A stretch of 64,000 nucleotides of DNA from CAWCLK01 sp963796225 (lineage in GTDB: Bacteria; Actinomycetota; Nitriliruptoria; Nitriliruptorales; Nitriliruptoraceae): positions 180,251-244,250 of the forward strand of contig CAWCLK010000020.1 of the NCBI GenBank assembly GCA_963796225.1, read 5' to 3'. The notes beneath the pieces are model-generated. The model was given only the letters and a program-made list of their open reading frames with translations, searched no databases and had not been told where the DNA came from. The translations under genes and the position numbers were made by a program. Positions 18,659 to 28,295 of the stretch are shown here, piece after piece (position 1 is the stretch's first letter; the number at the start of each line of letters is the position of its first letter).

Positions 18659-19400
18659 CCAGGCAGTGGCTGGCGACCACGGACCCGTGGCCCACGTCGA
18701 CGCCCCGCAGCACGGTGGCCTTCTCGCCGATCCAGACGTCCCCGCCGACGCGGACCGGGGACTTGACGATGCCCTGGTCCTTGATGGGCATGTCGAGCCG
18801 GTCGAACCGGTGGTCGAAGTCGCAGATGTAGATCCAGTCGGCCAGGATCGACGCGTCCCCGATCTCGATGTCGAGGTAGGTGTTCACGACGTTGTCGCGG
18901 CCCATGACGACCTTGGCCCCGAGCGTCAGCTGGCCCTCGTGCGCGCGCAGCTTGTTGTCGTTGCCGATCCAGCACCACGGCCCGACCACCAGCCGGCCGT
19001 GACCACGACGCGCGTGGAACTCGACCCGCTTGCCGGTGAACACCATGCCCTGGAAGTGGACCTGGTTCCCCCGTGCCAGTGCCTCGGCGCGGTGCACCAG
19101 GAAGCGGCGGTACAGGTTGAGGTAGTCCGGGGTGAACATGCGGCGACGCACGGCGAACTCGACGGCGCGGCGCCATCCCCAGCGCGGGTACTGCAGGCGC
19201 ATGGGAGGGCGGCGCGCCTGCGCCGGGAGCCCGATCTCGGCGGCGAGGTCGTCGGCCAGGCGACTGGCTCGACGCAGGCCCTCGGCGGCGGTCTCGGCCC
19301 GCACGCGGGCGTCCACGGCGGCCTCGACGGCCTCGCCCGCCTGCTCGTCGAGGTCGCGTCGCGACGCGACCTCGAGCTCGGGGCCCAGCGTCTCGCTCAC
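18513..19400 (-). CDS. Hexapeptide-repeat (left-handed beta-helix) acyltransferase
   Basis: 295 residues. The N-terminal ~75 residues are helical and Ala/Glu-rich. From about residue 130 the imperfect hexapeptide pattern of LbH acyltransferases is seen (IGNDNKLRAHEGQLTLGAKV; then VRVGGDVWIGEKATVLRGVD; SVVASHCLVNQSIPPFSIAV), ending in a WbbJ/maltose O-acetyltransferase-like C-cap (GVPVRVVKSRLP). It probably O-acylates a sugar or other small acceptor using acyl-CoA. The GTG at 19400 overlaps the methyltransferase stop (GTGA), so it is translated with that gene. The acceptor is unknown. Confidence 0.83.
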   Translation of the reverse strand: MSETLGPELEVASRRDLDEQAGEAVEAAVDARVRAETAAEGLRRASRLADDLAAEIGLPAQARRPPMRLQYPRWGWRRAVEFAVRRRMFTPDYLNLYRRFLVHRAEALARGNQVHFQGMVFTGKRVEFHARRGHGRLVVGPWCWIGNDNKLRAHEGQLTLGAKVVMGRDNVVNTYLDIEIGDASILADWIYICDFDHRFDRLDMPIKDQGIVKSPVRVGGDVWIGEKATVLRGVDVGHGSVVASHCLVNQSIPPFSIAVGVPVRVVKSRLPDGMDPEEAMALVRRGLPIPGDPIG

Positions 19401-20356
19401 GACGTGAGCGGCTTCCGCCCGGTGACGATGAGGTTGTAGAAGAGCCCGTCCGGCACCAGCCGCTGGAAGACCGCCTCGTCGAGGGCGGTGAACAGCCGGT
19501 AGCCGTGGAAGGCCGTCAGGGCCCAGCGCACCCCGAACGTGCCGGGGCGGATCGAGCCCTCGACGGTGCGCACGCCCCAGCCCCACCAGTTGGCCAGCAG
19601 CTCCTCGGTGACCACGTCCACGTCCTCGAAGCCGGCGATGTCGGCCATGCGAGCGACCTCGTCGGGACGGAAGGTGTGCAGGTCGACCTCGTGCTCGAGG
19701 GCGGCGAGCAGTGCGGCGGTGTCGTCCTCCTGGTCGAACAGCTCCTGCTTGCGGTACTGCCCGAGGCCCGGCAGCGACGTGACCGCCTTGAACGCCCGGT
19801 AGACGTTGCGCTTGACCACCCGGGATGCCCGGTCGCCCCAGTAGGTCGGTTCACCGGCGATGACCAGCCGGCCACCGGGCTTGAGGACGCGGAAGGCCTC
19901 CTGGAAGGCCTTGCCGGGCACGGGCAGGTGGTGGATGAACGCGTGGCCGATGACCAGGTCGAAGTGGTCGTCGGGATAGGGCAGGTTCTCGGCGTCGCCC
20001 TGCTCGGTGTGCAGGTCGAGCCCGTTGGCGGTGCCGTTCTGCTTGCAGACGCGCAGCATGCCCTCGGAGATGTCGGAGCAGTGCAGCTCGCCGCCGATGC
20101 ACCGGCCGAGCGCCAGGCTGATCGTGAAGAAGCCGGTCCCGGCACCGAGCTCGAGGACACGTCCCTCGACGCGGCCCTCGGGGATGGCCTTGACGAACCG
20201 GTCGCGCGCGTACGCGATCACGTGCTCGTCGTAGCTGATCTTGAACTTGTCCTCGTAGGTGGAGGCCTCGTAGTCGTGGTACGCGGCCTGCTTGCCCTTG
20301 AGGTCCAGCGTGGCCAGGTCGGCCCGGGTGTCGTCCGGTGCGGTCCCTGCGCTCAT
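19397..20356 (-). CDS. SAM-dependent class I methyltransferase
   Basis: 319 residues. Motif I is LELGAGTGFFTISLALG near residue 70, the acidic ribose-binding motif follows at LHCSDISEGM, and post-I motifs are DHFDLVIGHAFIHHLP and VLKPGGRLVIAGEPTYWG. The Methyltransf_11/UbiE-like profile is followed by a ~130-residue helical C-terminal extension. The substrate is unknown. It lies between an enoyl-CoA hydratase gene (22 bp) and an overlapping acyltransferase gene on the same strand; together they may modify a lipid or polyketide-like acyl product. Confidence 0.85.
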   Translation of the reverse strand: MSAGTAPDDTRADLATLDLKGKQAAYHDYEASTYEDKFKISYDEHVIAYARDRFVKAIPEGRVEGRVLELGAGTGFFTISLALGRCIGGELHCSDISEGMLRVCKQNGTANGLDLHTEQGDAENLPYPDDHFDLVIGHAFIHHLPVPGKAFQEAFRVLKPGGRLVIAGEPTYWGDRASRVVKRNVYRAFKAVTSLPGLGQYRKQELFDQEDDTAALLAALEHEVDLHTFRPDEVARMADIAGFEDVDVVTEELLANWWGWGVRTVEGSIRPGTFGVRWALTAFHGYRLFTALDEAVFQRLVPDGLFYNLIVTGRKPLTS

Positions 20357-20378
20357 GCGGGCTCTCCTCCCGGTCGCG

Positions 20379-21164
20379 TCAGCGACCGCTGAACTGCGCC
20401 TTGCCCGGTCCGTTCTCGATGAAGCTGGCCACGCCGGTCCGCATGTCGTCGCTGCCGAAGGCGCCGGCGAACAGGGACTGCTCGAGGCGCAGGCCCTGGT
20501 CCAGCGGCCCCTCGATGCCCTCGTCGATCGCGCGCTTCGCCAGCCGGAGGGCGTAGGGACCGGCGGCGTACTGCGCGGCCAGCGCCGTGGCCCGGTCGAG
20601 CAGGTCGTCGGCCGGCACCACCAGGTCGACCAGGCCGATGCCGGGCGCCTCGGTCATGTCGACCATGCGGCCGCTGAAGATGAGGTCCTTGGCCCGGGCC
20701 GCACCGATCAGGCGCGGCAGGCGCTGCGTGCCGCCCGCGCCGGGGATGATGCCCAGCAGGATCTCGGGCTGGCCCATCTTGGCGTTGTCGGCCGCGACGC
20801 GGAAGTCGCAGGCCAGCGCCACCTCGCACCCGCCGCCGAGGGCGTACCCCGCGATGGCGGCGATGGTGGGCACGGGGATCCGGGCCAGCGCGTCCATGGA
20901 CCGTTGCAGGCGGGGCCCGACCTGGTCCATGACGTCACGGACGTCGAGGTCGGGGAACTCCTTGATGTCCGCGCCGGCGGCGAACACCTTGGGGCCGCCG
21001 TACACGACCACCGCCCCGATGTCCTCGCGCTCGCCGACCTCGTGGGAGCACGCCTCGATCTCCTCCCAGACCTGCTGGGAGATGGCGTTCATCGGCGGCC
21101 GCTCGAGCCGCATCGTCGCCACACGCGTGTCGGCGTCCACCTCGAGTCGCACGAACTCGCCCAC
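20379..21164 (-). CDS. Enoyl-CoA hydratase/isomerase family protein
   Basis: 261 residues from the GTG at 21164, chosen because AGGAGG lies about 10 nt upstream; an in-frame ATG at 21191 is the alternative. Crotonase-fold motifs: FAAGADIKEF (first oxyanion-hole strand with the CoA-binding loop), GYALGGGCEVALACDFRVA, and GQPEILLGIIPGAGGTQRLPRL containing both catalytic Glu positions. It hydrates trans-2-enoyl-CoA in beta-oxidation. A TAGACT box lies at 21202-21207 on the reverse strand. It heads a three-gene operon with the methyltransferase and acyltransferase. Confidence 0.92.
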   Translation of the reverse strand: MGEFVRLEVDADTRVATMRLERPPMNAISQQVWEEIEACSHEVGEREDIGAVVVYGGPKVFAAGADIKEFPDLDVRDVMDQVGPRLQRSMDALARIPVPTIAAIAGYALGGGCEVALACDFRVAADNAKMGQPEILLGIIPGAGGTQRLPRLIGAARAKDLIFSGRMVDMTEAPGIGLVDLVVPADDLLDRATALAAQYAAGPYALRLAKRAIDEGIEGPLDQGLRLEQSLFAGAFGSDDMRTGVASFIENGPGKAQFSGR

Positions 21165-21252
21165 GGACCAGCTCCCTCCTGCAGGGGTCATCGCCCCGCG
21201 GAGTCTAACGACGTGGGCAGGACCCGGTTTCCGGGGGTCGCGGAACGGGTCG

Positions 21253-21258
21253 TACGCT
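21253..21258 (+). promoter_or_regulatory. Candidate -10 box of ilvC
   Basis: TACGCT, identical to the -10 boxes proposed for the glycosyltransferase and acyl-CoA mutase genes, lies 37 nt before the ilvC GTG. The best -35 match (TTCCGG, 18-bp spacer) is poor. Confidence 0.35.
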
Positions 21259-21295
21259 TCGCCACCCGTCCCATCCCGCACACAAGGACCCTTCC

Positions 21296-22301
<1,006 letters not shown>

Positions 22302-22348
22302 GGCGTCCCGCCGCAGGGCCTACGCCGCCCCGCAGCCCGCGCCCCGCA

Positions 22349-22385
22349 CTGACGGTTCCGGTCGCCCTGGTACCGGAAGCGTCAG
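22349..22385. terminator. Hairpin terminator between ilvC and a convergent gene
   Basis: A 14-bp inverted repeat with one mismatch (22349-22362 with 22372-22385) and a 9-nt loop sits 47 bp after ilvC and runs into the stop codon of the convergent hypothetical gene. It is suited to end transcription from both sides. Confidence 0.65.
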
Positions 22386-22948
22386 GCGCAGAACTCGCAC
22401 ACGTCGGCGCCGGCGGGGAACTGGTCCACGCTGCGCATCATGAAGCACGAGGGGCACATGCGCTCCTCGGGCTCGGCCGGCTTCGCCGGGGGCGCGGGCT
22501 TCGGCTTCGGGGCGGGGCGGGGACGCGTGGGGCGGGGCGCGGCCGTCCGCGGGGCGGCGGTCCCGGAGGAGGAGGCGGAGGGCCGGGAGCGGGGCGCGGC
22601 CTTCTTCTTCGGGGCGGGCTCGGGTTCGGCGAGCAACTCCTCGGGGGCCCAGGCCACGGCGTCGGCGCCCCGCGCCATGGTCGCGGCGCGCTGGGCGGCA
22701 CGCCGGATCTCGACCTCGGGGTCGGCGATCTCGGCGACCAGCGACGCCCCGCCGGCGAGCCGCTGCCTGGCCCGGGACCAGACGCCCTCGATCAGGCCCT
22801 CGGGCGCGGACGCGCGGGCCGCGTGCTGGCGGTGGCGGGCGACGTGCTCGCTGGGCGGGGCGGCGGACGACGACGGGACCGGGAAGTACAGCACCGGCCC
22901 GTCGGGGTCGTTGATGACCCAGACGTCGTAGGTCTCGCTGTCGGGCAT
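22382..22948 (-). CDS. Hypothetical protein with C-terminal zinc ribbon
   Basis: 188 residues from the ATG at 22948. N-terminal part: MPDSETYDVWVINDPDGPVL followed by an amphipathic region. The middle (about 110-160) is a basic Lys/Arg/Pro/Ala-rich stretch, probably disordered. The C-terminus has CPSC and CEFC pairs (MCPSCFMM ... DVCEFCA) that would bind one zinc. The basic linker resembles actinobacterial nucleic-acid-associated proteins, but I do not recognise the family and assign no function. Confidence 0.65.
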   Translation of the reverse strand: MPDSETYDVWVINDPDGPVLYFPVPSSSAAPPSEHVARHRQHAARASAPEGLIEGVWSRARQRLAGGASLVAEIADPEVEIRRAAQRAATMARGADAVAWAPEELLAEPEPAPKKKAAPRSRPSASSSGTAAPRTAAPRPTRPRPAPKPKPAPPAKPAEPEERMCPSCFMMRSVDQFPAGADVCEFCA

Positions 22949-22994
22949 GGGAAGCCTCACGGTGTGGGAGGGGATGCGGGAAGGGGAATCGGGG

Positions 22995-23780
22995 TCAGGG
23001 CGCCAGCGTTCGCGGGCTGAGCCCGGCGAACGCGAGCAGGTCCGCCGTGGCGTCGTCGTCGGGTTCGCTCCACGCCGTGCCGAGCGCAGGACCGAGCAGC
23101 GGGACCCGCGCGGCGGGGACGTAGACACGGCCGACGAGGCTGTCGCCGACGCGGTCGAGGTACCGGCCGAGCGGCATCCGCGGGCCCTGCAGGCGCAGGA
23201 CCAGGTGCCCCTCGGTGGCGGTGCTGCGGGCCGCGTCGAGCGCGACGAGCGCCTCCACGACGTCGTCGGGGTGCACCGGCGCGACCTCGATATCCGGGTC
23301 GGCGCCGGCACCCCCGACGGAGACGAGGGCATCCCGCAGGTCCGGGGCGTCGACCAGCGAGGTGCGCACGGCCATGGTCGGCAGTGCGAGCCCGGCCATG
23401 GCCACCTCGACCTCGTGGCAGACCCGGCGCAGCGGGTCGCCGTCGGCGGCGGGGCGGGGCACGGTGCGCACCACCAGCCGGGCCACGCCGGCCTCACGTG
23501 CCGCCGTGAGCAACACGTCGAGGTGGGTCGCGAGCCGGTCGGGGTCCCGGACGAGCGGGTGGGCGTGCAGGCCCACGACCGTGTGGACGTCGGTCATGGC
23601 GGCGTCCAGCCGGCCCTCGTCGTCGAGGTCCCCGACGGCGACGAAGGCCCCGGCGGCGCGCAGCGCCCCGACGTCCCCGTCCCCGGTCGCATAGGCACGA
23701 ACCTCGGCCCCGTCGGCCCGCAGGGCACGCACGAGGGACACGCCGAGGGGCGTGTCCGCGGGGGCGACGAGCACGGGCAT
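22995..23780 (-). CDS. NmrA/SDR-like NAD(P)-binding protein
   Basis: 261 residues with an N-terminal Rossmann pattern of the atypical SDR type (VLVAPADTPLGVSLVRALRA, then GDLDDEGRLDAAMTDVHTVV). The usual GxxGxxG is altered to APADTPLG, so cofactor binding may be weak or absent. The middle and C-terminal parts resemble NmrA-like proteins that choose a substrate by an extended-SDR fold (VHPDDVVEALVAL). The role is unknown. ATG 23780 lies 9 nt after a TAGACT box. It is divergent from the chemotaxis operon. Confidence 0.6.
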   Translation of the reverse strand: MPVLVAPADTPLGVSLVRALRADGAEVRAYATGDGDVGALRAAGAFVAVGDLDDEGRLDAAMTDVHTVVGLHAHPLVRDPDRLATHLDVLLTAAREAGVARLVVRTVPRPAADGDPLRRVCHEVEVAMAGLALPTMAVRTSLVDAPDLRDALVSVGGAGADPDIEVAPVHPDDVVEALVALDAARSTATEGHLVLRLQGPRMPLGRYLDRVGDSLVGRVYVPAARVPLLGPALGTAWSEPDDDATADLLAFAGLSPRTLAP

Positions 23781-23789
23781 GGGCAGCCG

Positions 23790-23795
23790 AGTCTA
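23790..23795 (-). promoter_or_regulatory. Candidate -10 box of the NmrA-like gene
   Basis: TAGACT on the reverse strand, 9 nt before the ATG at 23780, would give an almost leaderless transcript. Confidence 0.3.
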
Positions 23796-23877
23796 CGAAC
23801 GCCGGCGCCGACCACTACAGGCCGGCCCGGGCCGACCGACAGGGTCCGACGACGTCGGGCCCGACAGGGGACGCAGC

Positions 23878-26232
23878 GTGGACGAGATCCTCACCGAGTT
23901 CATCCTCGAATCGACCGAGGCGCTGGACCAGCTCGACGTGGAGCTGGTCGAGCTCGAACAGGCCCCCGACTCCATCCCGACGCTGTCGTCCATCTTCCGC
24001 CGCATCCACACGGTCAAGGGCACCTGCGGGTTCCTCGGCTTCCAGAAGCTCGAGCGGGTCACCCACGTAGGCGAGAACCTGCTCACGCGGCTGCGGGACG
24101 GGCAGCTGTCCGTCACCCCCGAGATCACCAGCGAGCTCCTGGCGCTCACCGACGCCGTGCGGGAGATGATCGACGCCATCGCCACCTCCGGCACCGAGGG
24201 CGCCGGCGACTACGCCGCCCTCGAGGACCGCCTCCGCGCCCTGGCGGAGGGCGAGGCCGTGCCCACCGCACCCCCCGCGGCAGCGACGACCCCCGATCCC
24301 GACCCCGAGCCCGAGCCCGACGAGCAGGTCGCCCCCGCCCCGGTCCCCGAGGAGCCCGCCAGCTCACCCGAGGCCTCCGGGTTGGACGCGGCTGCCCTGC
24401 CGGACTCCCCGCGACTCGGCGACGTGCTGGTCCAGGCCGGCAGGGCGTCGCGTGCCGACGTGGACCGGGCCCTCGCCATGCAGCAGGACGGCGACCCCCG
24501 CCACGTCGGCGAGATCCTCGTCGCCCTCGAGGTCGTGTCACCCCAGGACATCCTCGACACCCTGCAGGCGCAGCCGCCCGCCGCACCCATCGCCGACACC
24601 ACCATCCGGGTCGACGTCGACCTGCTCGACACGCTCATGAACCTCGTGGGCGAGCTGGTGCTGAACCGCAACCAGGTCCTGCAGTTCACCAAGGACACCG
24701 ACGACGCCGCGCTCACCGCCACCATGCAGCGCCTCGACCTGATCACCACGGAGCTGCAGGGGTCGGTGATGAAGACCCGCATGCAGCCGATCGAGAACGC
24801 CTGGTCGAAGTACCCGCGGATCGTCCGCGACCTCGCCCGCCAGACCGGCAAGGAGGTCGAGCTGGTCACCTCCGGGAACGAGACCGAGCTCGACAAGACG
24901 CTGCTCGAGGCGATCCGCGACCCGCTCACCCACATCGTCCGAAACGCCGTCGACCATGGGATCGAGACCCCCGAGCAGCGCGAGGCCTGCGGGAAGCCAC
25001 GGCAGGGCCGACTCGCCCTGCGTGCCTTCCACGAGTCCGGGCAGGTCAACATCGAGATCTCCGACGACGGAGCCGGGATCGACCCCGAGCGCGTGGCCGC
25101 GAAGGCCGTCGCCAACGGCGTCATCACCTCCGAGCGCGCCGCCCGCATGTCGCGCCGCGAGAAGGTCGACCTGATCTTCGCCGCGGGGCTGTCGACCGCG
25201 GAGACGGTCTCGAACATCTCGGGGCGGGGCGTCGGCATGGACGTGGTCCGCACCAACATCGAGCAGATCGGCGGCACGGTCGACGTGTCCTCCGAGCCTG
25301 GCGACGGCACAACCATCCGCGTGAAGATCCCGCTGACGCTCGCCATCATCCCCGCGCTCGTGGTGACCTCCGGCGACGACCAGTACGCGATCCCGCAGGT
25401 CAGCCTGATCGAGCTGGTTCGCCTGAACGACCCCAACGGCCCCGGCGGGATCGAGGAGGTGCACGGCTCGCCGGTCCACCGCCTGCGGGGCGAGCTGCTG
25501 CCGCTGGTGTTCCTGGCCGACGTGCTGGGCAACCCGCGGGCCGAGCGGACCTCGTTGAGCATCGTGGTGCTGCAGGCCGGCGAACGGAACTTCGGCCTGG
25601 TGGTGGACACCATCGAGGACACCGCGGAGATCGTGGTCAAGCCGCTCGGCCGGATGCTCAAGCACCTGTCGATCTTCGCGGGCGCCACGATCATGGGTGA
25701 CGGCCACGTCGCGCTGATCCTCGACGTCGTGGGGCTGGCCGCCGAGGCAGGGCTGCTGACCGACGGGTCGCGGTCCGCCGTGGTCGACGAGGACGTCGCG
25801 GCTGCTGACGGGGACCGCCAGACCCTGCTGATCTTCGAGCTCTCCGGCGAGCGCCCCTACGCGCTGCCCCTGTCGACCGTGGCCCGGCTCGAGGAGTTCT
25901 CCCCGACCGAGCTCGAGCGTTCGGGCCCGTCCCTGGTGGTGCAGTACCGGGGCGACATCCTGCCGCTGGTCGACGTGGCGGGGATCCTCGAACGGGGGCT
26001 CGGTACCCAGATGGACCGCGACCCGCTCCAGGTCATCGTGTACACGCGCGGGACCACGTCCGTCGGGCTGGTCGTGGGCGCCATCACCGACATCGTCGAG
26101 CAGGCCCTCGAGGTCCGTCGGGAGCTGCAGCTGCCCGGCATCGCCGGCTCGGCCGTCATCGGCGGCCGCGTCACCGACATCGTCGACGTCGAGGGCCTGA
26201 TCGCCGTCAGCGGCGTCGCCACCGCGGCCTGA
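23878..26232 (+). CDS. cheA: Chemotaxis histidine kinase CheA with extra domain and two CheW domains
   Basis: 784 residues. Order: Hpt (P1) with phospho-His 44 in IHTVKGTCGF; an acidic Pro-rich linker (about 120-170); a ~55-residue unit at about 176-231 (LGDVLVQAGRASRADVDRAL ... VGEILVALEVVSPQDILDTL) that resembles the MshEN/type II secretion ATPase N-terminal module and stands where a P2 domain would be; the P3 dimerisation helices (from about 240); the ATPase with HIVRNAVDHG, DDGAGID and GRGVGMDVV; then two CheW-like domains (about 490-620 and 645-784) instead of one. It autophosphorylates and passes phosphate to CheY and CheB. GTG start at 23878. It is first in the cluster, 12 bp before cheW. 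Confidence 0.95.
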   Translation: MDEILTEFILESTEALDQLDVELVELEQAPDSIPTLSSIFRRIHTVKGTCGFLGFQKLERVTHVGENLLTRLRDGQLSVTPEITSELLALTDAVREMIDAIATSGTEGAGDYAALEDRLRALAEGEAVPTAPPAAATTPDPDPEPEPDEQVAPAPVPEEPASSPEASGLDAAALPDSPRLGDVLVQAGRASRADVDRALAMQQDGDPRHVGEILVALEVVSPQDILDTLQAQPPAAPIADTTIRVDVDLLDTLMNLVGELVLNRNQVLQFTKDTDDAALTATMQRLDLITTELQGSVMKTRMQPIENAWSKYPRIVRDLARQTGKEVELVTSGNETELDKTLLEAIRDPLTHIVRNAVDHGIETPEQREACGKPRQGRLALRAFHESGQVNIEISDDGAGIDPERVAAKAVANGVITSERAARMSRREKVDLIFAAGLSTAETVSNISGRGVGMDVVRTNIEQIGGTVDVSSEPGDGTTIRVKIPLTLAIIPALVVTSGDDQYAIPQVSLIELVRLNDPNGPGGIEEVHGSPVHRLRGELLPLVFLADVLGNPRAERTSLSIVVLQAGERNFGLVVDTIEDTAEIVVKPLGRMLKHLSIFAGATIMGDGHVALILDVVGLAAEAGLLTDGSRSAVVDEDVAAADGDRQTLLIFELSGERPYALPLSTVARLEEFSPTELERSGPSLVVQYRGDILPLVDVAGILERGLGTQMDRDPLQVIVYTRGTTSVGLVVGAITDIVEQALEVRRELQLPGIAGSAVIGGRVTDIVDVEGLIAVSGVATAA

Positions 26233-26244
26233 GGAGGTATCGCC

Positions 26245-26724
26245 ATGCGCACCCCTGACCAGCTCTGCACGCTGCGCCTCGGCCCGGCCGTGTTCGGCGT
26301 CGACGTGCTGCGCGTCCAGGAGGTCATCCGCACCCAGCCGATGACGGGCGTGCCTCGGGCCGCCGCTGTCGTCCAGGGCCTGGTCAACCTGCGTGGCCAG
26401 ATCGTCACCGCCATCGACCTGCGCACACGGCTCGGCCTGCCACCCCGCGAGCTCGCGACCCCGCCCATGAACGTGGTGGTACGTACCGACGACGGACCGG
26501 TGAGCCTGCTCGTCGACGAGATCGGCGACGTCATCGAGGTCGAGGAGGCCAGCATGTCCCCGGCGCCGGAGACGCTGGATCCCGACACGGCGGACGCCAT
26601 CGCCGGGGTGCTGAAGCTCGAGGACGCCCTGCTGCTCGTGCTCGACGTGGACCGTGTCGTCGAGGCGCGACCCGAGACCACCGTCCGCGACGGCCGGGAC
26701 GACTCCCGTGCCGACGCGGCCTGA
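26245..26724 (+). CDS. cheW: Chemotaxis coupling protein CheW
   Basis: 159 residues: the single-domain CheW fold (FGVDVLRVQEVIRTQPMTGVP, VVQGLVNLRGQIVTAIDLRTRLG, SLLVDEIGDVIEVEEASM) with a short acidic/Arg tail. It bridges CheA and the chemoreceptors in the signalling array. A strong GAGGAGG ribosome site lies 8 nt before the ATG, 12 bp after cheA. Confidence 0.95.
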   Translation: MRTPDQLCTLRLGPAVFGVDVLRVQEVIRTQPMTGVPRAAAVVQGLVNLRGQIVTAIDLRTRLGLPPRELATPPMNVVVRTDDGPVSLLVDEIGDVIEVEEASMSPAPETLDPDTADAIAGVLKLEDALLLVLDVDRVVEARPETTVRDGRDDSRADAA

Positions 26725-26743
26725 AGACGACGAGGGGACGAGG

Positions 26744-27124
26744 ATGAAGGCGCTGGTGGTCGACGATTCGCGGGCGATGCGCGCGGCGATGCGACGGCTC
26801 ATGACCGAGCTGGGGTTCGAGGTGGTCGAGGCCGGCGACGGCCAGCAGGCCCTCGAGCTCCTGGGCGAGCAGGCCGCCGAGATCGACGTCGCCCTCGTCG
26901 ACTGGCACATGCCCAACGTCGATGGCCTGGAGCTGGTGCGCCGCATGCAGGACGAGAAGGACACCTTCCGCATCCGCACGATGATGGTCACCGCCGAGAC
27001 CGACATCCGCCGGGTCATGGAAGCGCTGCGTGTCGGCGCCGACGAGTACCTGATGAAGCCCGTGACCCGCGACGCGCTGGCGGAGAAGCTGCAGATCCTG
27101 GGCTTCTCCCCCGCGGGCGTCTGA
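26744..27124 (+). CDS. cheY: Chemotaxis response regulator CheY
   Basis: 126 residues, a lone receiver domain. The acidic pair is in ALVVDDSR, the phospho-acceptor Asp in VALVDWHMPNVDG, the Thr switch in MMVTAE and the conserved Lys in EYLMKPVT. It is phosphorylated by CheA and would bind the motor switch or another output; no flagellar or pilus gene is in the window. The ATG at 26744 follows GAGGGGACGAGG. It lies 19 bp after cheW. Confidence 0.94.
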   Translation: MKALVVDDSRAMRAAMRRLMTELGFEVVEAGDGQQALELLGEQAAEIDVALVDWHMPNVDGLELVRRMQDEKDTFRIRTMMVTAETDIRRVMEALRVGADEYLMKPVTRDALAEKLQILGFSPAGV

Positions 27125-27128
27125 GCGC

Positions 27129-28295
27129 ATGCCCGCCCCGATCCGTGTCCTGGTGGTCGACGACTCCGTCGTCGCGCGCCGATTCGTGACCCGCCGGCTC
27201 GAGGCGGACCCGGACATCGAGGTGGTCGGGACCGCGCGCAACGGTCGCATCGCCCTGGAACGCATCGACCGGGACCCGCCCGACGTGGTGATCCTCGACG
27301 ACGAGATGCCCGAGATGCGCGGCCGCGACATCCTCCGGGCGATCCGGGCGAACCACCCGACGGTCGCCGTCGTGATGTTCAGCGGCACCTTCCATGCCGG
27401 GTCGCTGGGCACGTTCGACGCACTCAGCCTCGGGGCCGACGACGGCGTCGCCAAGCCCGCGGCGACCGGTGGCCGCATCGAGGACGACCACCCGGTCTGG
27501 GACGAGCTGCTCGACAAGGCCAAGCAGGCCTATCGCCGCCCGGACCGGGGCGGGACCAACATCGCCGTGGCCGTGGCCGAATCGACAGGCGCCGAGCGGG
27601 CACGGCCGCGCCCCGCCCCGTCGCCGTCCCGACCGGTCCCGGCGCGCCCCGCCACCGACGACGGGCCCGCGGCGACCGGGCCCATCATCGACGCCATCGC
27701 GGTCGTGGGGTCGTCCACCGGGGGGCCCGAGGCACTCACCGCGGTGTTCGGTGGGCTACCGGCGACCTTCCCCCTCCCGATCGTCGTCGTGCAGCACATG
27801 CCGCCGACCTTCACCCGCCTGCTGGCGGACCGGCTGGACCGGAACTCCGCCCTGCGCGTCCGGGAGGCCGAGGACGGCGTGGCGCTGCGCCCCGGTGAGG
27901 CCTGGATCGCCCCGGGCGACTTCCACGTGGTCGTGGAGCGCTCGATGCTGGCGTGTCGCCTGCGGCTCGACCAGGGACCGCCCGAGAACTCGTGCCGACC
28001 CGCGGCCGATCCCCTCTTCCGCTCGGTCGCCGACGGGTTCGGGCCCCACGTGGTCGCCCTGGTCCTGTCGGGCATGGGCCAGGACGGGCTGCGGGGCTGC
28101 GAGCAGGTCGTCGCCGGGGGCGGGCGCGTCCTGACGCAGGACGAGGCATCCAGCGTGGTCTGGGGCATGCCGGGGTACGTCACGCGCGCGGGCCTGGCGG
28201 CGGCGTGCCTGCCCCTCGACGAGCTGGCCGACGCCTTCACGGCCGAGGCGTTCCGGGCCGGCCTGTCCGCGCGGGCCGACAGGACCCCGGCGTGA
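27129..28295 (+). CDS. cheB: Chemotaxis methylesterase/glutamine deamidase CheB
   Basis: 388 residues. The receiver domain (about 1-130) has VVDDSVVARR and the phospho-Asp in VVILDDEMPEMRG; the usual MD of the LDVEMPxMDG motif is replaced by MR. A Pro/Arg linker follows. The methylesterase domain (from about 190) has the triad Ser in VGSSTGGPEAL, His in VVVQHMPPTFT and Asp in LSGMGQDG. It removes methyl groups from receptors as feedback. The start is 4 nt after the cheY stop, and the last codons overlap cheR (GTGA). Confidence 0.95.
   Translation: MPAPIRVLVVDDSVVARRFVTRRLEADPDIEVVGTARNGRIALERIDRDPPDVVILDDEMPEMRGRDILRAIRANHPTVAVVMFSGTFHAGSLGTFDALSLGADDGVAKPAATGGRIEDDHPVWDELLDKAKQAYRRPDRGGTNIAVAVAESTGAERARPRPAPSPSRPVPARPATDDGPAATGPIIDAIAVVGSSTGGPEALTAVFGGLPATFPLPIVVVQHMPPTFTRLLADRLDRNSALRVREAEDGVALRPGEAWIAPGDFHVVVERSMLACRLRLDQGPPENSCRPAADPLFRSVADGFGPHVVALVLSGMGQDGLRGCEQVVAGGGRVLTQDEASSVVWGMPGYVTRAGLAAACLPLDELADAFTAEAFRAGLSARADRTPA

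Noticed and set aside
20379..21281. Longer enoyl-CoA hydratase from 21281
   Set aside because: Upstream residues are not conserved in type; AGGAGG before GTG 21164 gives the usual family length.
23781..23877. Flagellar (sigma-28) promoter before cheA
   Set aside because: No convincing sigma-28-like -35/-10 pair is visible in the gap.
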